Source: Cohnella candidum (GTDB lineage: Bacteria; Bacillota; Bacilli; Paenibacillales; Paenibacillaceae). From it: DNA of 64,000 nucleotides. Made by a program: the position numbers and the translations under genes. The stretch lies in the NCBI RefSeq assembly GCF_003713065.1, contig NZ_CP033433.1:2143001-2207000 (forward strand), in the 5' to 3' direction. The stretch's first letter is position 1; the number at the start of each line of letters is the position of its first letter. Positions 1 through 10,051 of the stretch are shown piece by piece. The notes beneath the pieces are model-generated. The model saw only the letters and a program-made list of their open reading frames with translations, made no database searches and was not told the origin of the DNA.

Positions 1-513
1 GGCCGGAACGCTGTTCGCCGGCTCCAAGTCCAAACGCATTTTCTGCACGGTGCCCTTCCAATACGAATTCAGCGAAGGCTTCACCGTATATTCGTGGAAC
101 TCCCCGTCCGCCTTGACCGGGATCACGAGGCGTTTGGCTTCCGCTAGTCCCGGATTCACGTCCGTGTCGAAATAAATGGCGAGAGAGGCTCCGTTGTTCG
201 TCTTCATCCGCACCGTGAGCGTTTGATCCGCGGACGTCTGAAGACCGACCGGCGTCGGCGCGTACCAGAACGGGTCCGTCTGGTCCAGCTTCAATTGGAG
301 CGAACCCTCTTGAACCTTGAATTGGGCGACGCTGTGGTAGTTTTTCATCCATCCTTCGAGGTTTCCGTCCTCGTTGAACTCATAGCTGACGGAAGGCGAG
401 CCCTCCGCCGCCGCCGTCTTGACGTACCATCCGGTTTGCCCGCCGAGCAAGAGAGCGAAAACAATAGCGGCGCAAACGAAACGTTTCATGATGCCGGGTC
501 GGCTTGCGGTCAT
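1..513 (-). CDS. Secreted protein, probable carbohydrate-binding module, C-terminus cut by window edge
   Basis: The gene runs off the left edge, so only the first 171 residues are visible. The ATG at 513 is preceded by GGAGGAGGAA with about 7 nt spacing. A hydrophobic stretch near residues 10-23 followed by TAAAEG looks like a signal peptide. The mature part starts with SYEFNEDGNLEGW and continues as beta-rich sequence, which resembles the lectin-like modules (CBM4/9 style) common in secreted Paenibacillus glycan-binding proteins; that assignment is inference. It is the last visible gene of the sugar operon, 59 nt after the GH20 stop, so a role in binding or degrading the same glycan is likely. 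No catalytic domain can be identified because the rest is missing. Confidence 0.7.
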   Translation of the reverse strand, partial: MTASRPGIMKRFVCAAIVFALLLGGQTGWYVKTAAAEGSPSVSYEFNEDGNLEGWMKNYHSVAQFKVQEGSLQLKLDQTDPFWYAPTPVGLQTSADQTLTVRMKTNNGASLAIYFDTDVNPGLAEAKRLVIPVKADGEFHEYTVKPSLNSYWKGTVQKMRLDLEPANSVPA

Positions 514-572
514 TTATCCGTTCCTCCTCCAGGTCATGTGAAATCCAACCAAAAGACGTCAACTTCCTCCCA

Positions 573-2483
573 TCATGCCGTGCATCCCTGTGCCTGCTGC
601 AATTGATCCTTCAAAGAATACAGACGGGCCATGCTGTCTTCCAGCCCTCCGCTGCGGTTTCGGGCCAGCCAATTCGCTTTCAGTGCCCCGATATTCACCT
701 CTAATTCGGCGATCAACGTTTCCAGACGCTCCCGTCTCTCCACCACCTCCTTTCCAGTGAGTTTGATCAGCCCCAGCTCCGCGCCGAGCAGGATCAGGCG
801 GCAAGCTTGACGGTACTCTGCCAGGACCAATTCCGCGTCGTCGCACCGTAATTCCACCTCGTCCAATTCCGCGAGCAGGCGGCCGACGTACTCCTTGACG
901 TTTTCGAATTCCCAGCCTTCCATCGGTTGAAGCTTCATGAAATCGAGCGTCCGGTTCGTATCGTCGTACTGGTGGTAGTACAAGGTCCGGAAAACGCCGC
1001 TGCCGTTAAACCGGGAAGGCCGCTCGACGTTGGAATAATTGCCGAGGTCGACCGCGATCCGGCCCATCCGGCCGGCGGCATCCCGGAACACGAACCGGCT
1101 CAACGCTTCGCCGAGATCCAGCTCCTCATTCTGCGCCGCGCCCCAGCTCATCGCCGCGCCGTATACGAAGCCGGTGTAACTGACCGGCGTCGGCTGCCAA
1201 TGGCCCGCGTCGCCCCAATCCGTGTTGATCAAACCGCGCGCGCCGTGTTTCGCGCCGTAAGCCGCTGCGTTCCGGATATTGCTCTTCATGTTGTCCGTCA
1301 GGCCGGTGATCGAATTCCAGCTCGACGTGCCGGGGCAGACGTAAAAGGGAATGCCCGATCTGGCGTACCGCTCGCATTGCGCTTCCGAGGGCTGATCCGC
1401 GCCGTACCCCCACTCCATGGCGATGACGTCCCGGGGCAGCTCCGGCACCAGCTCCGCATGCTCCTTGATGATGTCACCCCAGAACATCATCGTTTTGCCG
1501 CGGGCCTTGCAGAGCTTGTAAATTTCCATCAAGTAATTCAGGTACACCCGGCCTTTGCCCAGCCGTTCGCACTCCTCGCGGCTTCGCCCGAGACCGAGGT
1601 CGAACGTTTCATCGCAGCCCACGTTGAAGTAAGGAGACGTAAAATGGGGAAGCAGGTCGTCATACAGTCGTTCGACGAAGGAGAGGCTGTCCGGCGACAG
1701 GGGGTTCAAGCTCATGGAGCTTGGAAACCGGCCCAAGGGCATGTCGAAGCCGTCGGGACATTCCGCGATCGGCTTGAATTCCTCCAGCGCCGTCCACGCG
1801 GTCATATGCCCGAAGCTGTTCTGGTTCGGCACGAAATCGATGTATCTCTCCCGGCAATAGCGGTCGAGCTCTTCCATCTCGCGACCCGTCATCGGGGTCC
1901 GCCCCTCCCAAACTTGCGGAAAGCTCGGATAGGCGTACGAGAAGCCCTCTATGTACAGCTGCAAATGGTTGATTTTAAAATCCGAGAGCAGGTCGATCAG
2001 CCGGTACAACGTCTCCATGGTCGGAATTTTGTTGCGGCTGATGTCCAGCATGACGCCGCGAACCGGAAAATCGGGCTCGTCTTCGATCAGGACGCCGGGA
2101 AATCCGCCCGAGGACCGGTTCAGAAGCTGCTTCAGCGTGCTGACGGCGTGGTAGGCTCCTTCTCCGTCTCCGTATCGGATCGTGACGCCGTTCCCGTTGA
2201 CGCAAAGCATGTAGCCTTGGGCACGGATCGAGCGGTCGGGAACAAAACGGATGCCGGCGCTTTCCGTTTCCGTTCCGCTTTGGAAACCCTTACAACTCAA
2301 AGGAAGAGCAAGGAGAAGCTCCTTCTCCAGCAACCTCACGAGCCTTTCCGCGGCCCGCTGTACCGTCGGCCATTCCCCGTCTTCATAACGGATGGCGTCC
2401 CCGGCAGACAAGGCATACCAGCCGGGCACCCGATCCAGGCGTTTGGGCGCCGGGGCGAGAAATATCGCGGAATCGTTCCTCAT
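573..2483 (-). CDS. Glycoside hydrolase family 20, beta-N-acetylhexosaminidase-like
   Basis: A 636-residue protein without a signal peptide, so probably cytoplasmic. The N-terminal part (about 1-120) resembles the GH20b cap domain, and residues about 125-450 form the GH20 barrel, with RGVMLDISRNKIP at its start and the paired catalytic Asp-Glu in NVGCDETFDLG near residue 290. The family removes terminal GlcNAc or GalNAc by substrate-assisted catalysis. The frame stays open upstream to about 3092, but the ATG at 2483 overlaps the preceding gene's stop by four bases (ATGA) and has GGGGAGG upstream, so this start was chosen. It is translationally coupled to the GH78 genes, which suggests the imported oligosaccharide carries both deoxy-sugar and N-acetylhexosamine ends. 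Confidence 0.88.
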   Translation of the reverse strand: MRNDSAIFLAPAPKRLDRVPGWYALSAGDAIRYEDGEWPTVQRAAERLVRLLEKELLLALPLSCKGFQSGTETESAGIRFVPDRSIRAQGYMLCVNGNGVTIRYGDGEGAYHAVSTLKQLLNRSSGGFPGVLIEDEPDFPVRGVMLDISRNKIPTMETLYRLIDLLSDFKINHLQLYIEGFSYAYPSFPQVWEGRTPMTGREMEELDRYCRERYIDFVPNQNSFGHMTAWTALEEFKPIAECPDGFDMPLGRFPSSMSLNPLSPDSLSFVERLYDDLLPHFTSPYFNVGCDETFDLGLGRSREECERLGKGRVYLNYLMEIYKLCKARGKTMMFWGDIIKEHAELVPELPRDVIAMEWGYGADQPSEAQCERYARSGIPFYVCPGTSSWNSITGLTDNMKSNIRNAAAYGAKHGARGLINTDWGDAGHWQPTPVSYTGFVYGAAMSWGAAQNEELDLGEALSRFVFRDAAGRMGRIAVDLGNYSNVERPSRFNGSGVFRTLYYHQYDDTNRTLDFMKLQPMEGWEFENVKEYVGRLLAELDEVELRCDDAELVLAEYRQACRLILLGAELGLIKLTGKEVVERRERLETLIAELEVNIGALKANWLARNRSGGLEDSMARLYSLKDQLQQAQGCTA

Positions 2484-4731
2484 TGGCGGAAAACCTCCCC
2501 TTCTTTCATCAACAGGCAATGGGATCCTGCATGCAAACACAGCGAACCGCCGGACGCCGGCAGCTCTACGTCCGCCTCTACACCGGGAGGCAGCGCGACG
2601 AACAGCGAAATGCTCCCTTGCCGGTTCCGTTCCCACCTCACGCGTACGCTCCCGCGGACGGTGATCACCGTCCCCTGCGCATACCTCAGCTGCGGTGAGA
2701 AATACGGCGAGATCCGGACGCGGCCGAAACCGGGCTCCGAAGCGGTCACGCCGAGCAGGTAATCCGCCATCAGCCTCGCCGGATAACCGTTCCACGCATG
2801 GCTGTGGGATTCGATGTCCTCGAAGCCTTCCCACATCGTTTTGGCGCCTTGCGCGATCATGTATCCCCAACCGGGATATTCCGCGCGGGATAGCCAACCC
2901 ATCGCCGTCTCCGCATGGCCGTTCTCGAACAGGAGGCGGAACAGCTCCAGCGAGAGCACGGTTCTGCTTTTCCATTCTCCGGTCAGCCGGGAGACCGCCT
3001 CTTCGAAGTCCTCCTCCGGCATAAGCCCGCAGAGAGCCGCCAAAGCGTTCGTTCCTTGGCTGAAGGATTCCGAGCCCATGCCATCCCGCCATTGCTTGCG
3101 TTCCGGCACGTACAGATGCCGCTGCATCGCGGCTTTCTGCATCTCCGCTGCCGCTTCATAACGGGAGGCGTCCTCCGGGCATCCCGCGATCGGCGCCAGC
3201 TTCGTCATGAGCGTCAGCGCCCGGTAGAATTTGGCGTTATGGACGGTCAAGAACGGCCCCTCTTGGTCGACGGTCGGGTAAGGCCAGTCGCTGATATGCC
3301 AATGCGCGGTTTTGGGCAGAAGCGAAGTCTCCGCGTCTTTCTGGGAGAGCAGCGATTCGGTCAGCTTACGGGCCGTCCCATAGCAATCTTTCACGATGCC
3401 TTCATCGCCGTAAGCGAAATGGACTTTCCACAGCAGGCTGACGTAATGAAGATCCCATTCCGGGATGCGGATATTGAACTCCGGCCGCTCCGTGCTGCCC
3501 GGCGCGACGAACGGAAATCCGCCGTCCGGCAGCATGGCGTCCCGGAAATCCGTCAGCACCTTCCGCAGCACCGGCCGGCCTCCCCCGAACAAGCCGGTCA
3601 AGGTCTCGGCCTGCAGGTCGGAATCGGCCAAATACTGCGCTTGCTCGCGGTGCGGACAATCCGTGACGAGCCCGAGCACGTTGTTTTTCTGCGTGCGCAT
3701 GCAGGCTTCGAACATCGCGTTGAGCAGCGGATCGGAGCATTCGAAGCTTCCTTCTTCTCCTAAGGGGGTGTGCGCCCATACCGCTTCCACGTTCTCTTCC
3801 CGGATCCAGTCCGGATACCCGGTAATTTCGAAAAACCGGAACGCTTTGTAGGAGAAATCGGGCTGCCATGTTTCCCCTTCGGGATCGCCGGCCATATCGT
3901 ATTCGTCATAATAACCGTCAGCCGGCTCGTTCGCGATGAAACGCGCGACCAATCCGCTCTCGTCCAACTCTTCCGAGTAACGGATCCTTACTTTGGCGTC
4001 GCGGATGCCCGGCAGCGAAATCCTCACCCAACCGCTGATGATGCGGCCCGCGTCGAATACTTGAAGCCCGGGACGCTGAATGCCGCAAAGCGTCGGACGA
4101 AGGGCGGCTTCCTCGCGCCCTTCGGGCATTTCCTGCGGTACCAGCTTCCAGGCGGGATCCGCGGTTTCAATGAGAGAAAGAACGGCCCGGTCCGAGACGA
4201 GCCCTTCCGTTTCTCCGCGCAGCCACGCGTTCGTCCGGGCGGTTTCCCTTCCGTCGTACAGTTCGGAAGCGGACATCCGGCGGTTTTGCTGGTAAGGCCT
4301 GCCGGATTCATAAGGAGAAACCGGGCAAACCTCCCAATTCTCGTCCGTCACGACCCGGCGAACCTCTCCGCTTGGCAACGTCCATTGCATTTCGCACCAG
4401 AAGCCCGGATATCCGTCCACGTAGTTTTGTCCGCCTCCCCCGAGGTAGTGCACGACGGCGGCAAGCGTATCGCCCCCGACAACAGGGAGGCATCGATTTC
4501 ATAGTGGACGTAATATTTCGAGCGGGGCGGCGAAGTCGGCGCGGGCGAAACGTAACCCGAGATCCGCTGCCCGTTCAGGTACAAATGATAGATGTGGTGC
4601 GCCGAAGCCCGGATCACGACGCGAGCCGCTCCGGTTTCGGTTCGGAAGGAACGCCGGAACAGGGCGTAGTCGTTGATCGCGGTCGGCCCTTTTTTCCAAA
4701 TCCATTTGGCCCGGCTGTCGAGTGCTGGCAT
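2480..4731 (-). pseudogene. GH78 alpha-L-rhamnosidase, split by a one-base frameshift near 4473
   Basis: Reading starts at the ATG at 4731 (MPALDSRAKWIWKKG, the typical N-terminal domain of bacterial alpha-L-rhamnosidases) and goes out of frame after about residue 86. The remainder, from HYLGGGGQNYVDGYPGF on, is intact in another frame to the stop at 2480. Adding one G to the G5 run at 4473-4477 restores SGGDTLAAVVHYLG and a protein of about 750 residues. The catalytic region keeps CPHREQ, near residue 358, where GH78 enzymes have their CP-x-R-(D/E) signature. Upstream and downstream genes are tightly coupled (6-nt gap and ATGA overlap). A homopolymer indel in an otherwise perfect gene is compatible with a sequencing error, so the gene may be functional. 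Confidence 0.8.
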
Positions 4732-4737
4732 TCGCGT

Positions 4738-7041
4738 TCAATCCTTTCCCGCGAGGATAATTTCCACGTTCTTCGACGATGCCTCAACCCGGATGCCTTC
4801 GGGAACTTTGGCCTCGAAACGGATCGTTCCGTCCGCGTGTTTCCGCCACCCGGCTTCGATGGGGCCGTACCTCGTCGGGATCTTTCCTTCCGCCCACTCG
4901 AGATCGCCCGGATGGGGGTTCAGTTCGACGATTCCGTCGCCCAGCCGGCGCAAATTGACGCCAAGCACGAAGCGGGACAGGATATCGCTTGGCGAAGCTC
5001 CCCAGCCATGGCAGGCGCTGACCGGAATATGGTCGATCAGGTACGTGGGCGTATTGCCTTGATACGGGCTCGGTACGGTACATGCGGGCGTCGAGGGATC
5101 GAACGTTTCCCACCAAGTGGTGGCGCCGCGCTCCAGCATGCCGCCCCAATAGGAGCGGATGATGTCCAGCGCCAGCCCGATGCGCCCCTGATCGACCAGC
5201 GTTTCCAGGACGACATGGTAGAAGAATGCGCCTTTGAGCGCAGGCAGCTTGCCGGGTTCGAAACATTCCGCGATGAACGCCGCCGATTCATTTCGGTTCA
5301 TAACGCCGCTCCATGCGGCGGCGAAGTTCGTTTGCGCCGTCACCGAACGAGACAATCCCTCGGGACCAACGCAATCCGCGTAAATCCCGGTGTCCGGCTG
5401 CCTCATATGCGTACGGATTGACCCGCGCAACCGGACGGCACGTTCCGACCATTCCGCAGCTTGGTCTTCTCGGCCGGTTTCGCGCGCCATCTCCGACGCC
5501 GCCAGAAGCGCTTTGTAATAGAAGCAGGACACCGCGGTGACGCGATCCCGCCGGTCGATGTAATCGGCCCAGTCGATAAAGCACCACCAGCCGTCCCGAT
5601 CGGCCCGCGCGAACAGCCCGTCGCCGTCCTCCTGGTTTAGGAACCACTCAAGGAGCCGTTCCACGGCCGACCATGCTTCCTCGGCGAAAGCGCGGTCCTT
5701 GGTGAACCGCCAATGCTCAAACACGCCGAACAGCCAATGGGCGCAAAAATCCGGCAGCAGGAACTTGTTGCGCTCCGGACCGGTGCCCGGAATCGAACCG
5801 TCTTCGTTCTGAATCCGCGCTCCCTGCAGCAGACACTTCCTCAGCAGCCGATCGTCTCCGAACGTTTGGTAGATGACTTTGCCCATGACGACCGCGTCGG
5901 CCACCCATAACGCCCGCTCGCGCAGCGGGCAATCCTCCAGGTGATCCTGGCTGTTCACGACGGTCGTGTACACGCCCGTCTCCCAAATCCTTTCGAGCAG
6001 CGGGTCGCTGCATTGGAACGAGCCCGACAAATCGAAAGGATAATGGACGGATTCGACCTCGAAGCGCCGAACGGAAATCGGTGCCGGCGCCGCCTGAAAC
6101 GAAACGTGCAGAAAGCGGAAAGCCCGTCTGCCGAAAGGCTTCAATCGATTCTCGCCCGGCTTCAGCCTGAACGTGTCGTACAGCTGCAGATCCAGCGACT
6201 CGCCGTAACGCAGTTGGAGAACGCCCCCTTGCGGGGCTGCGACGGCCAATTCCGGATAACCGACGATCTCGCGCCCGAAATCGAACAGGACGCCGGGAAG
6301 CGAGCCGGCTTTGGACGCGTCGACGGTCCATGTCCCGGCTTCGCCGTCCGCGTCCGCCAAAACCGCCCCCTCGTTCTGCATGCTCCCGAAATTGGCTTCG
6401 GTTCGCACGATCGCCCCCGGCTTGACGCGTTCACTGTAAAGGCGGGGAATCTCCCGCTCCAGCAGCCGAGGCCAAGGACAATCCGGTTCGCCGGGGCGGG
6501 CGACCACCGTCGCGTTTTCCCAGCCGGAGTCGTCATATCCCGGCAGCTGCCACCCGTCTTCCCGGTCGGCCAAATGGATTTCGCGGTAACCGTTCCATAG
6601 GTGCTGGCGGGACACGGCTTCCACCCATCGGGGCGACCGGCGGACTTTCCACGCCGCGTCCGTGCCGACCGTATGCGTCTCCTCGCCATATGCAAGCTCC
6701 AATTCCGCGATCAACCCGCCCGGACCTTGCATCTGACCGGTCACGATGTCGGTCGTCCCGAAATTGCAGACGACGACGGCCAGCGCGTTCCGGCCGCCGG
6801 TCAATTCGGCGGCCAGCTCATATTCGTCGTAATATTTCCATGCCAAGTCGGCGGGGGAAGGCCCTCTGCCGATTTCCTTGCCGTTCAGGCAAACGAGATA
6901 CTCCTGGTTGGCGGAGATTTTCAAGCTCGCCCGGTCAGGACTGCGCGGCGCGTCGAACTCCATTCTCGCCTCCAGGTAAACATTAGGCGTCCCCGGCGGC
7001 AGCGAGTTCCAAATCCAGGCGCCGTTCCATCGCTCGCTCAT
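4738..7041 (-). CDS. GH78-like alpha-L-rhamnosidase family protein
   Basis: A 767-residue cytoplasmic protein. The N-terminus (RWNGAWIWNSLPPGTPNVY) and the following beta-sandwich domains match the GH78 layout, and from about residue 340 it carries the alpha/alpha-barrel, with FQCSDPLLERIWETG and EDCPLRERALWVADA near residue 370, the family signature that holds an acidic catalytic residue. The C-terminal segment contains ACHGWGASPSDILSRFVLGV, also usual in the family. The start at 7041 overlaps the previous stop by ATGA; the frame is open further upstream, but that would run into the preceding gene. These enzymes usually release terminal L-rhamnose; exact specificity cannot be read from sequence, and some GH78 relatives act on other sugars. 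Confidence 0.85.
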   Translation of the reverse strand: MSERWNGAWIWNSLPPGTPNVYLEARMEFDAPRSPDRASLKISANQEYLVCLNGKEIGRGPSPADLAWKYYDEYELAAELTGGRNALAVVVCNFGTTDIVTGQMQGPGGLIAELELAYGEETHTVGTDAAWKVRRSPRWVEAVSRQHLWNGYREIHLADREDGWQLPGYDDSGWENATVVARPGEPDCPWPRLLEREIPRLYSERVKPGAIVRTEANFGSMQNEGAVLADADGEAGTWTVDASKAGSLPGVLFDFGREIVGYPELAVAAPQGGVLQLRYGESLDLQLYDTFRLKPGENRLKPFGRRAFRFLHVSFQAAPAPISVRRFEVESVHYPFDLSGSFQCSDPLLERIWETGVYTTVVNSQDHLEDCPLRERALWVADAVVMGKVIYQTFGDDRLLRKCLLQGARIQNEDGSIPGTGPERNKFLLPDFCAHWLFGVFEHWRFTKDRAFAEEAWSAVERLLEWFLNQEDGDGLFARADRDGWWCFIDWADYIDRRDRVTAVSCFYYKALLAASEMARETGREDQAAEWSERAVRLRGSIRTHMRQPDTGIYADCVGPEGLSRSVTAQTNFAAAWSGVMNRNESAAFIAECFEPGKLPALKGAFFYHVVLETLVDQGRIGLALDIIRSYWGGMLERGATTWWETFDPSTPACTVPSPYQGNTPTYLIDHIPVSACHGWGASPSDILSRFVLGVNLRRLGDGIVELNPHPGDLEWAEGKIPTRYGPIEAGWRKHADGTIRFEAKVPEGIRVEASSKNVEIILAGKD

Positions 7042-9179
7042 GATCGGCCTCCCGCGGATTGTACCGCCTCCATGGTCAACCGTTTGACCATGTTGCCGCC
7101 TTCCAGGCTCCATTCGGCTTCGATCGGTCCCCTCGGGGATTGGACGACTCCGCGGCACCGCGTCAGCCCCTCCACCGCATGCGGTTCGAACGAAAATTCC
7201 TTGTAACCCGGCTCCGTCGCCCGGATCCCGAGCACGTGCTTGTTGATCCAGACGACCGGCGTGCTCGACCAGCTGTGGCAGAGGCTCATCCGATACGAAT
7301 CGTAAGCCGTGTAGGTGGTCAGCTCGCGATGGAAATCCTCTCCGCGGTCCAGCACGACGCCTTCCCAAAACGTGCTGGCGCCCGTCTCCAGCATGGAGCC
7401 CCATACCGTCCGGATCGCCTGCCACGCCTTGTCATGAAGGCCGAATTCCGAGCAGCATTCAGCCAGCCAGTAAGCCGTGAGAGGCGTTACGGGATCCTTC
7501 AAGGCGCTTTCGCTCAGAAAGCGCACGGCCTTGTCTCTCCCTACATAGCCGCCCATGATCCCGAGAAGCGTCGTCAGCAGAGCGGGAGAATCCTTCAGGA
7601 ATACGTCTTCTTCTAGGAAAGGCGGTTCGCCTTGCCAATCGAGGCCCAGTTCCGGCACGTGAGCGGCCAGCCGGTTCGTTTGCCGCTTCGCCATCGCGAA
7701 AATCGCGTTCAGGCCGAACCAGGACTCGGTTTCGCCCATCGGCGACCATTCGATGAAAGACAACTCGTTGCGGGCGCCCGGCAGGAAAAAGCCGGTGACA
7801 GGATCCGTGTTGGCCTTGACCCATGCTACTTGCTTGAGGATGTCTTCCTTCATTTCCAGCACGAACTGCCGGTCTCCGGTTTCCAAGTAATAGTCCCACA
7901 TGCCGCACAACCACCACAGCGTGTAGGAAGGAAGCCCGTTGATCCAATATCCGTAAGGGGTTCGGCCCAGCTCCCGGATCGACCGCCGCAGCACCTCGAG
8001 ATTATCCCACAGGGAATAATCCGATTTCGCCGCCATGTAGACGTCGTAACCCCAGTTCAAGCGGTCCCTTTTGATGCCGTCCCAGAGACCGATCTGATGA
8101 CAGACCCGGCTCGTATGGACGGAAACCTCGTGGATCCGGTTCATCAGGACGCTGTCCGAATCGAAGGATCCGATCTGCCGCAGCGGCACGCCCGCGGCTT
8201 CCACGGCGATTTCCAGCCGGAAATCGCTCCCCGGTTCCGCGCCGACGAACAAGCGAATGTACCGAAGGCCTTGCGGCGCGGACACGTCCGTCCGTCCCGG
8301 GGCCGCGGTCAGCTGCTCCGTGATGCAGGCTTCGTAGCCGTCCAATTCCCGGAGCGATTCGGCGCCGTTCCACCAGACCGTTGCGGGCTCGCCCCCTCGG
8401 TTCGTAAGCCGGATGCGGACGTTCATTTCCCGCGGCAGCTCGATCAACGCCTGGGGGTATAACGCCATGTCCATGCCGAGCTGACGGCTTCTCCGTTCCT
8501 TCCATTCGTTCTGCTTGAGCAAATGGTAGAAAAGATACAGCTCGTCTCTGGCTTTTCCGTCATCGAAGGCAAGCGTGCCCGCCCCGCTGCCGCTGAGCGT
8601 GACGAATCCCCCACTCCTATCTACGTCCAGCCCCTGCGAACTTATCAGCGTATAATCCTCGACCGGGTCGACTTCGATATCCCCGTATCCCCCCGCGATA
8701 AACCAATCCGGCGCGTTGCCCGGCTCTCCGAACGGCTCCTCGCCCATTACGCAAATGAGATCCGCGAAAGAATCTCCCGCATCCCAGGTGCGATCGGTCG
8801 GGATCCACAGACCGGAACCGCACAGGAAGGCGGCGCAGCCGACCGATTGGTCCGCCAGATGGATGTTGATCGCTTCGATCGGCATCGGCCGGGTGCAGGC
8901 GAGCCGGAGCGTCAGCGTATGATCGCCCGCTTCCAGCCTGGAAGGAAACGATTCCTCGCGGGAGAAAGCGTACGCCATTCTGGGGCTCTCCGCCCATTGG
9001 CCGATCGGCTTGCCGTCCAGTTCGATAGAAGCGGACCCCGTACAGGCGAAATAGAACGCGGTTTCCTCCACGGGTTCTTGCAGCGTGAAACGTTTTTGCA
9101 GCTCAACCGACGGCCGGCGTTCCCGATCCGGATGCCAGATCCACTCGGGAATCTGTCCCTGTTTCGCTACGTTGCTCAT
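7038..9179 (-). CDS. GH78-like alpha-L-rhamnosidase family protein (second intact copy)
   Basis: A 713-residue protein without a signal peptide. It starts VAKQGQIPEWIWHPD, has beta-rich N-terminal domains, then the six-hairpin barrel with SDSVLMNRIHEVSVHTSRV and LWDGIKRDRLNWGYDVYMA near residue 370, the branch of the GH78 signature in which CP-x-R-(D/E) is replaced by DGIKRDRLNW. CHSWSSTPVVWINKHVLG near the C-terminus is also typical. It diverges from the two downstream paralogues, which suggests different linkages or aglycones. ATG at 9179 follows GGAGAG. The stop overlaps the next start (ATGA), and it lies 28 nt after the permease gene, so it belongs to the transporter operon. Confidence 0.83.
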   Translation of the reverse strand: MSNVAKQGQIPEWIWHPDRERRPSVELQKRFTLQEPVEETAFYFACTGSASIELDGKPIGQWAESPRMAYAFSREESFPSRLEAGDHTLTLRLACTRPMPIEAINIHLADQSVGCAAFLCGSGLWIPTDRTWDAGDSFADLICVMGEEPFGEPGNAPDWFIAGGYGDIEVDPVEDYTLISSQGLDVDRSGGFVTLSGSGAGTLAFDDGKARDELYLFYHLLKQNEWKERRSRQLGMDMALYPQALIELPREMNVRIRLTNRGGEPATVWWNGAESLRELDGYEACITEQLTAAPGRTDVSAPQGLRYIRLFVGAEPGSDFRLEIAVEAAGVPLRQIGSFDSDSVLMNRIHEVSVHTSRVCHQIGLWDGIKRDRLNWGYDVYMAAKSDYSLWDNLEVLRRSIRELGRTPYGYWINGLPSYTLWWLCGMWDYYLETGDRQFVLEMKEDILKQVAWVKANTDPVTGFFLPGARNELSFIEWSPMGETESWFGLNAIFAMAKRQTNRLAAHVPELGLDWQGEPPFLEEDVFLKDSPALLTTLLGIMGGYVGRDKAVRFLSESALKDPVTPLTAYWLAECCSEFGLHDKAWQAIRTVWGSMLETGASTFWEGVVLDRGEDFHRELTTYTAYDSYRMSLCHSWSSTPVVWINKHVLGIRATEPGYKEFSFEPHAVEGLTRCRGVVQSPRGPIEAEWSLEGGNMVKRLTMEAVQSAGGRS

Positions 9180-9207
9180 CGTTTCTCTCCGTCTCTGTCT
9201 GCTTATT

Positions 9208-10038
9208 TTAGATTTTCAGTGCGCCTCGCGTCATGCCTTGGATGTAATACTTCATGCCGAAGCTGAACAGGACGACAAGCGGAAGGGACGAAATGACGTA
9301 CGCGGCGAATTTCACGCCCATGTTGACGATCCCGAACTGGTTGGTGAACTGCGTCAGGCCGACGCCGATCATCTGGATGCTGCTGGACTTGATGGTCAGA
9401 AGGGGCCAAATGTAATCGTTGTAGATCCCGACCGAAGACATGATGAACAAGGTCATGAGGACGGGCACCGACAACGGCAGCACCATCCGCGTGAACACGA
9501 CCACTTCCCCGGCCCCGTCGATTTTGGCGGAGTCGAACAGTTCGTTCGAGATCCCGCCCATGAAGCTCCTGCACAGGAAGGTTCCGAAAATCTGACCGCC
9601 TGCCGCCGCGGCAAGGATGATGGCCCATGGCGTATTGACCAGGCCGAGGTTGGCGTACAGCACATAGGAAGGGATAAGCGTCAGCACCCCGGGAATCATC
9701 ATGATCGCCAGCATCATCATGAACAGCACTTCCTTGCCCAGAAAGCTTTTCTTGGCGAAAGCGTAGCCGGAGATCGCCGACAGCATGACGACCAGCACGC
9801 TGCCGACGACGGCGTATACGATCGTGTTGAGCGTGTATCTCCAGATCGCGGAGAAGGCATCCGCATAATTCCCGAATTGAACAGGAATGGGCAAGGACCA
9901 GAAGCCGCCCAAGATCTGAGAATTGTTTTTAAACGATGACAGAAACGTAAATGCGATAGGGACGAACGTCAGCAGGACGAAAATCGCGAGTATCGCGAAC
10001 AAGATGGTCTGCTGCGCGATTAAGGCTTTTTTCTTCAT
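9208..10038 (-). CDS. Carbohydrate ABC transporter permease, MalG type
   Basis: A 276-residue inner-membrane permease with six predicted transmembrane segments. The cytoplasmic EAA-type loop is recognisable as NELFDSAKIDGAGEVVVFTR, and the protein ends in the conserved MTRGALKI. The CUT1 family pairs this subunit with a MalF-type partner and a shared cytoplasmic ATPase (MsmX-like) usually encoded elsewhere; none is encoded here. It sits 13 nt downstream of the propeller-permease fusion, its probable partner, and 28 nt upstream of the first GH78 gene. Confidence 0.93.
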   Translation of the reverse strand: MKKKALIAQQTILFAILAIFVLLTFVPIAFTFLSSFKNNSQILGGFWSLPIPVQFGNYADAFSAIWRYTLNTIVYAVVGSVLVVMLSAISGYAFAKKSFLGKEVLFMMMLAIMMIPGVLTLIPSYVLYANLGLVNTPWAIILAAAAGGQIFGTFLCRSFMGGISNELFDSAKIDGAGEVVVFTRMVLPLSVPVLMTLFIMSSVGIYNDYIWPLLTIKSSSIQMIGVGLTQFTNQFGIVNMGVKFAAYVISSLPLVVLFSFGMKYYIQGMTRGALKI

Positions 10039-10051
10039 CTTCCCGCACCCC

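Noticed and set aside
927-2762. Long open frame on the plus strand (611 codons) opposite the GH20 and GH78 genes
   Set aside because: Arg/Pro/His-rich product without recognisable domains, antisense to strongly conserved genes; a by-product of GC-rich codon usage. The same applies to plus-strand frames at 11993-13597, 17984-19870, 31156-32943, 35688-37532 and 48964-50331.
2484-3092. N-terminal extension of the GH20 gene by about 200 codons
   Set aside because: It overlaps the conserved end of the GH78 gene, its translation is not domain-like, and the ATGA overlap at 2480-2483 with a good ribosome binding site marks the real start.
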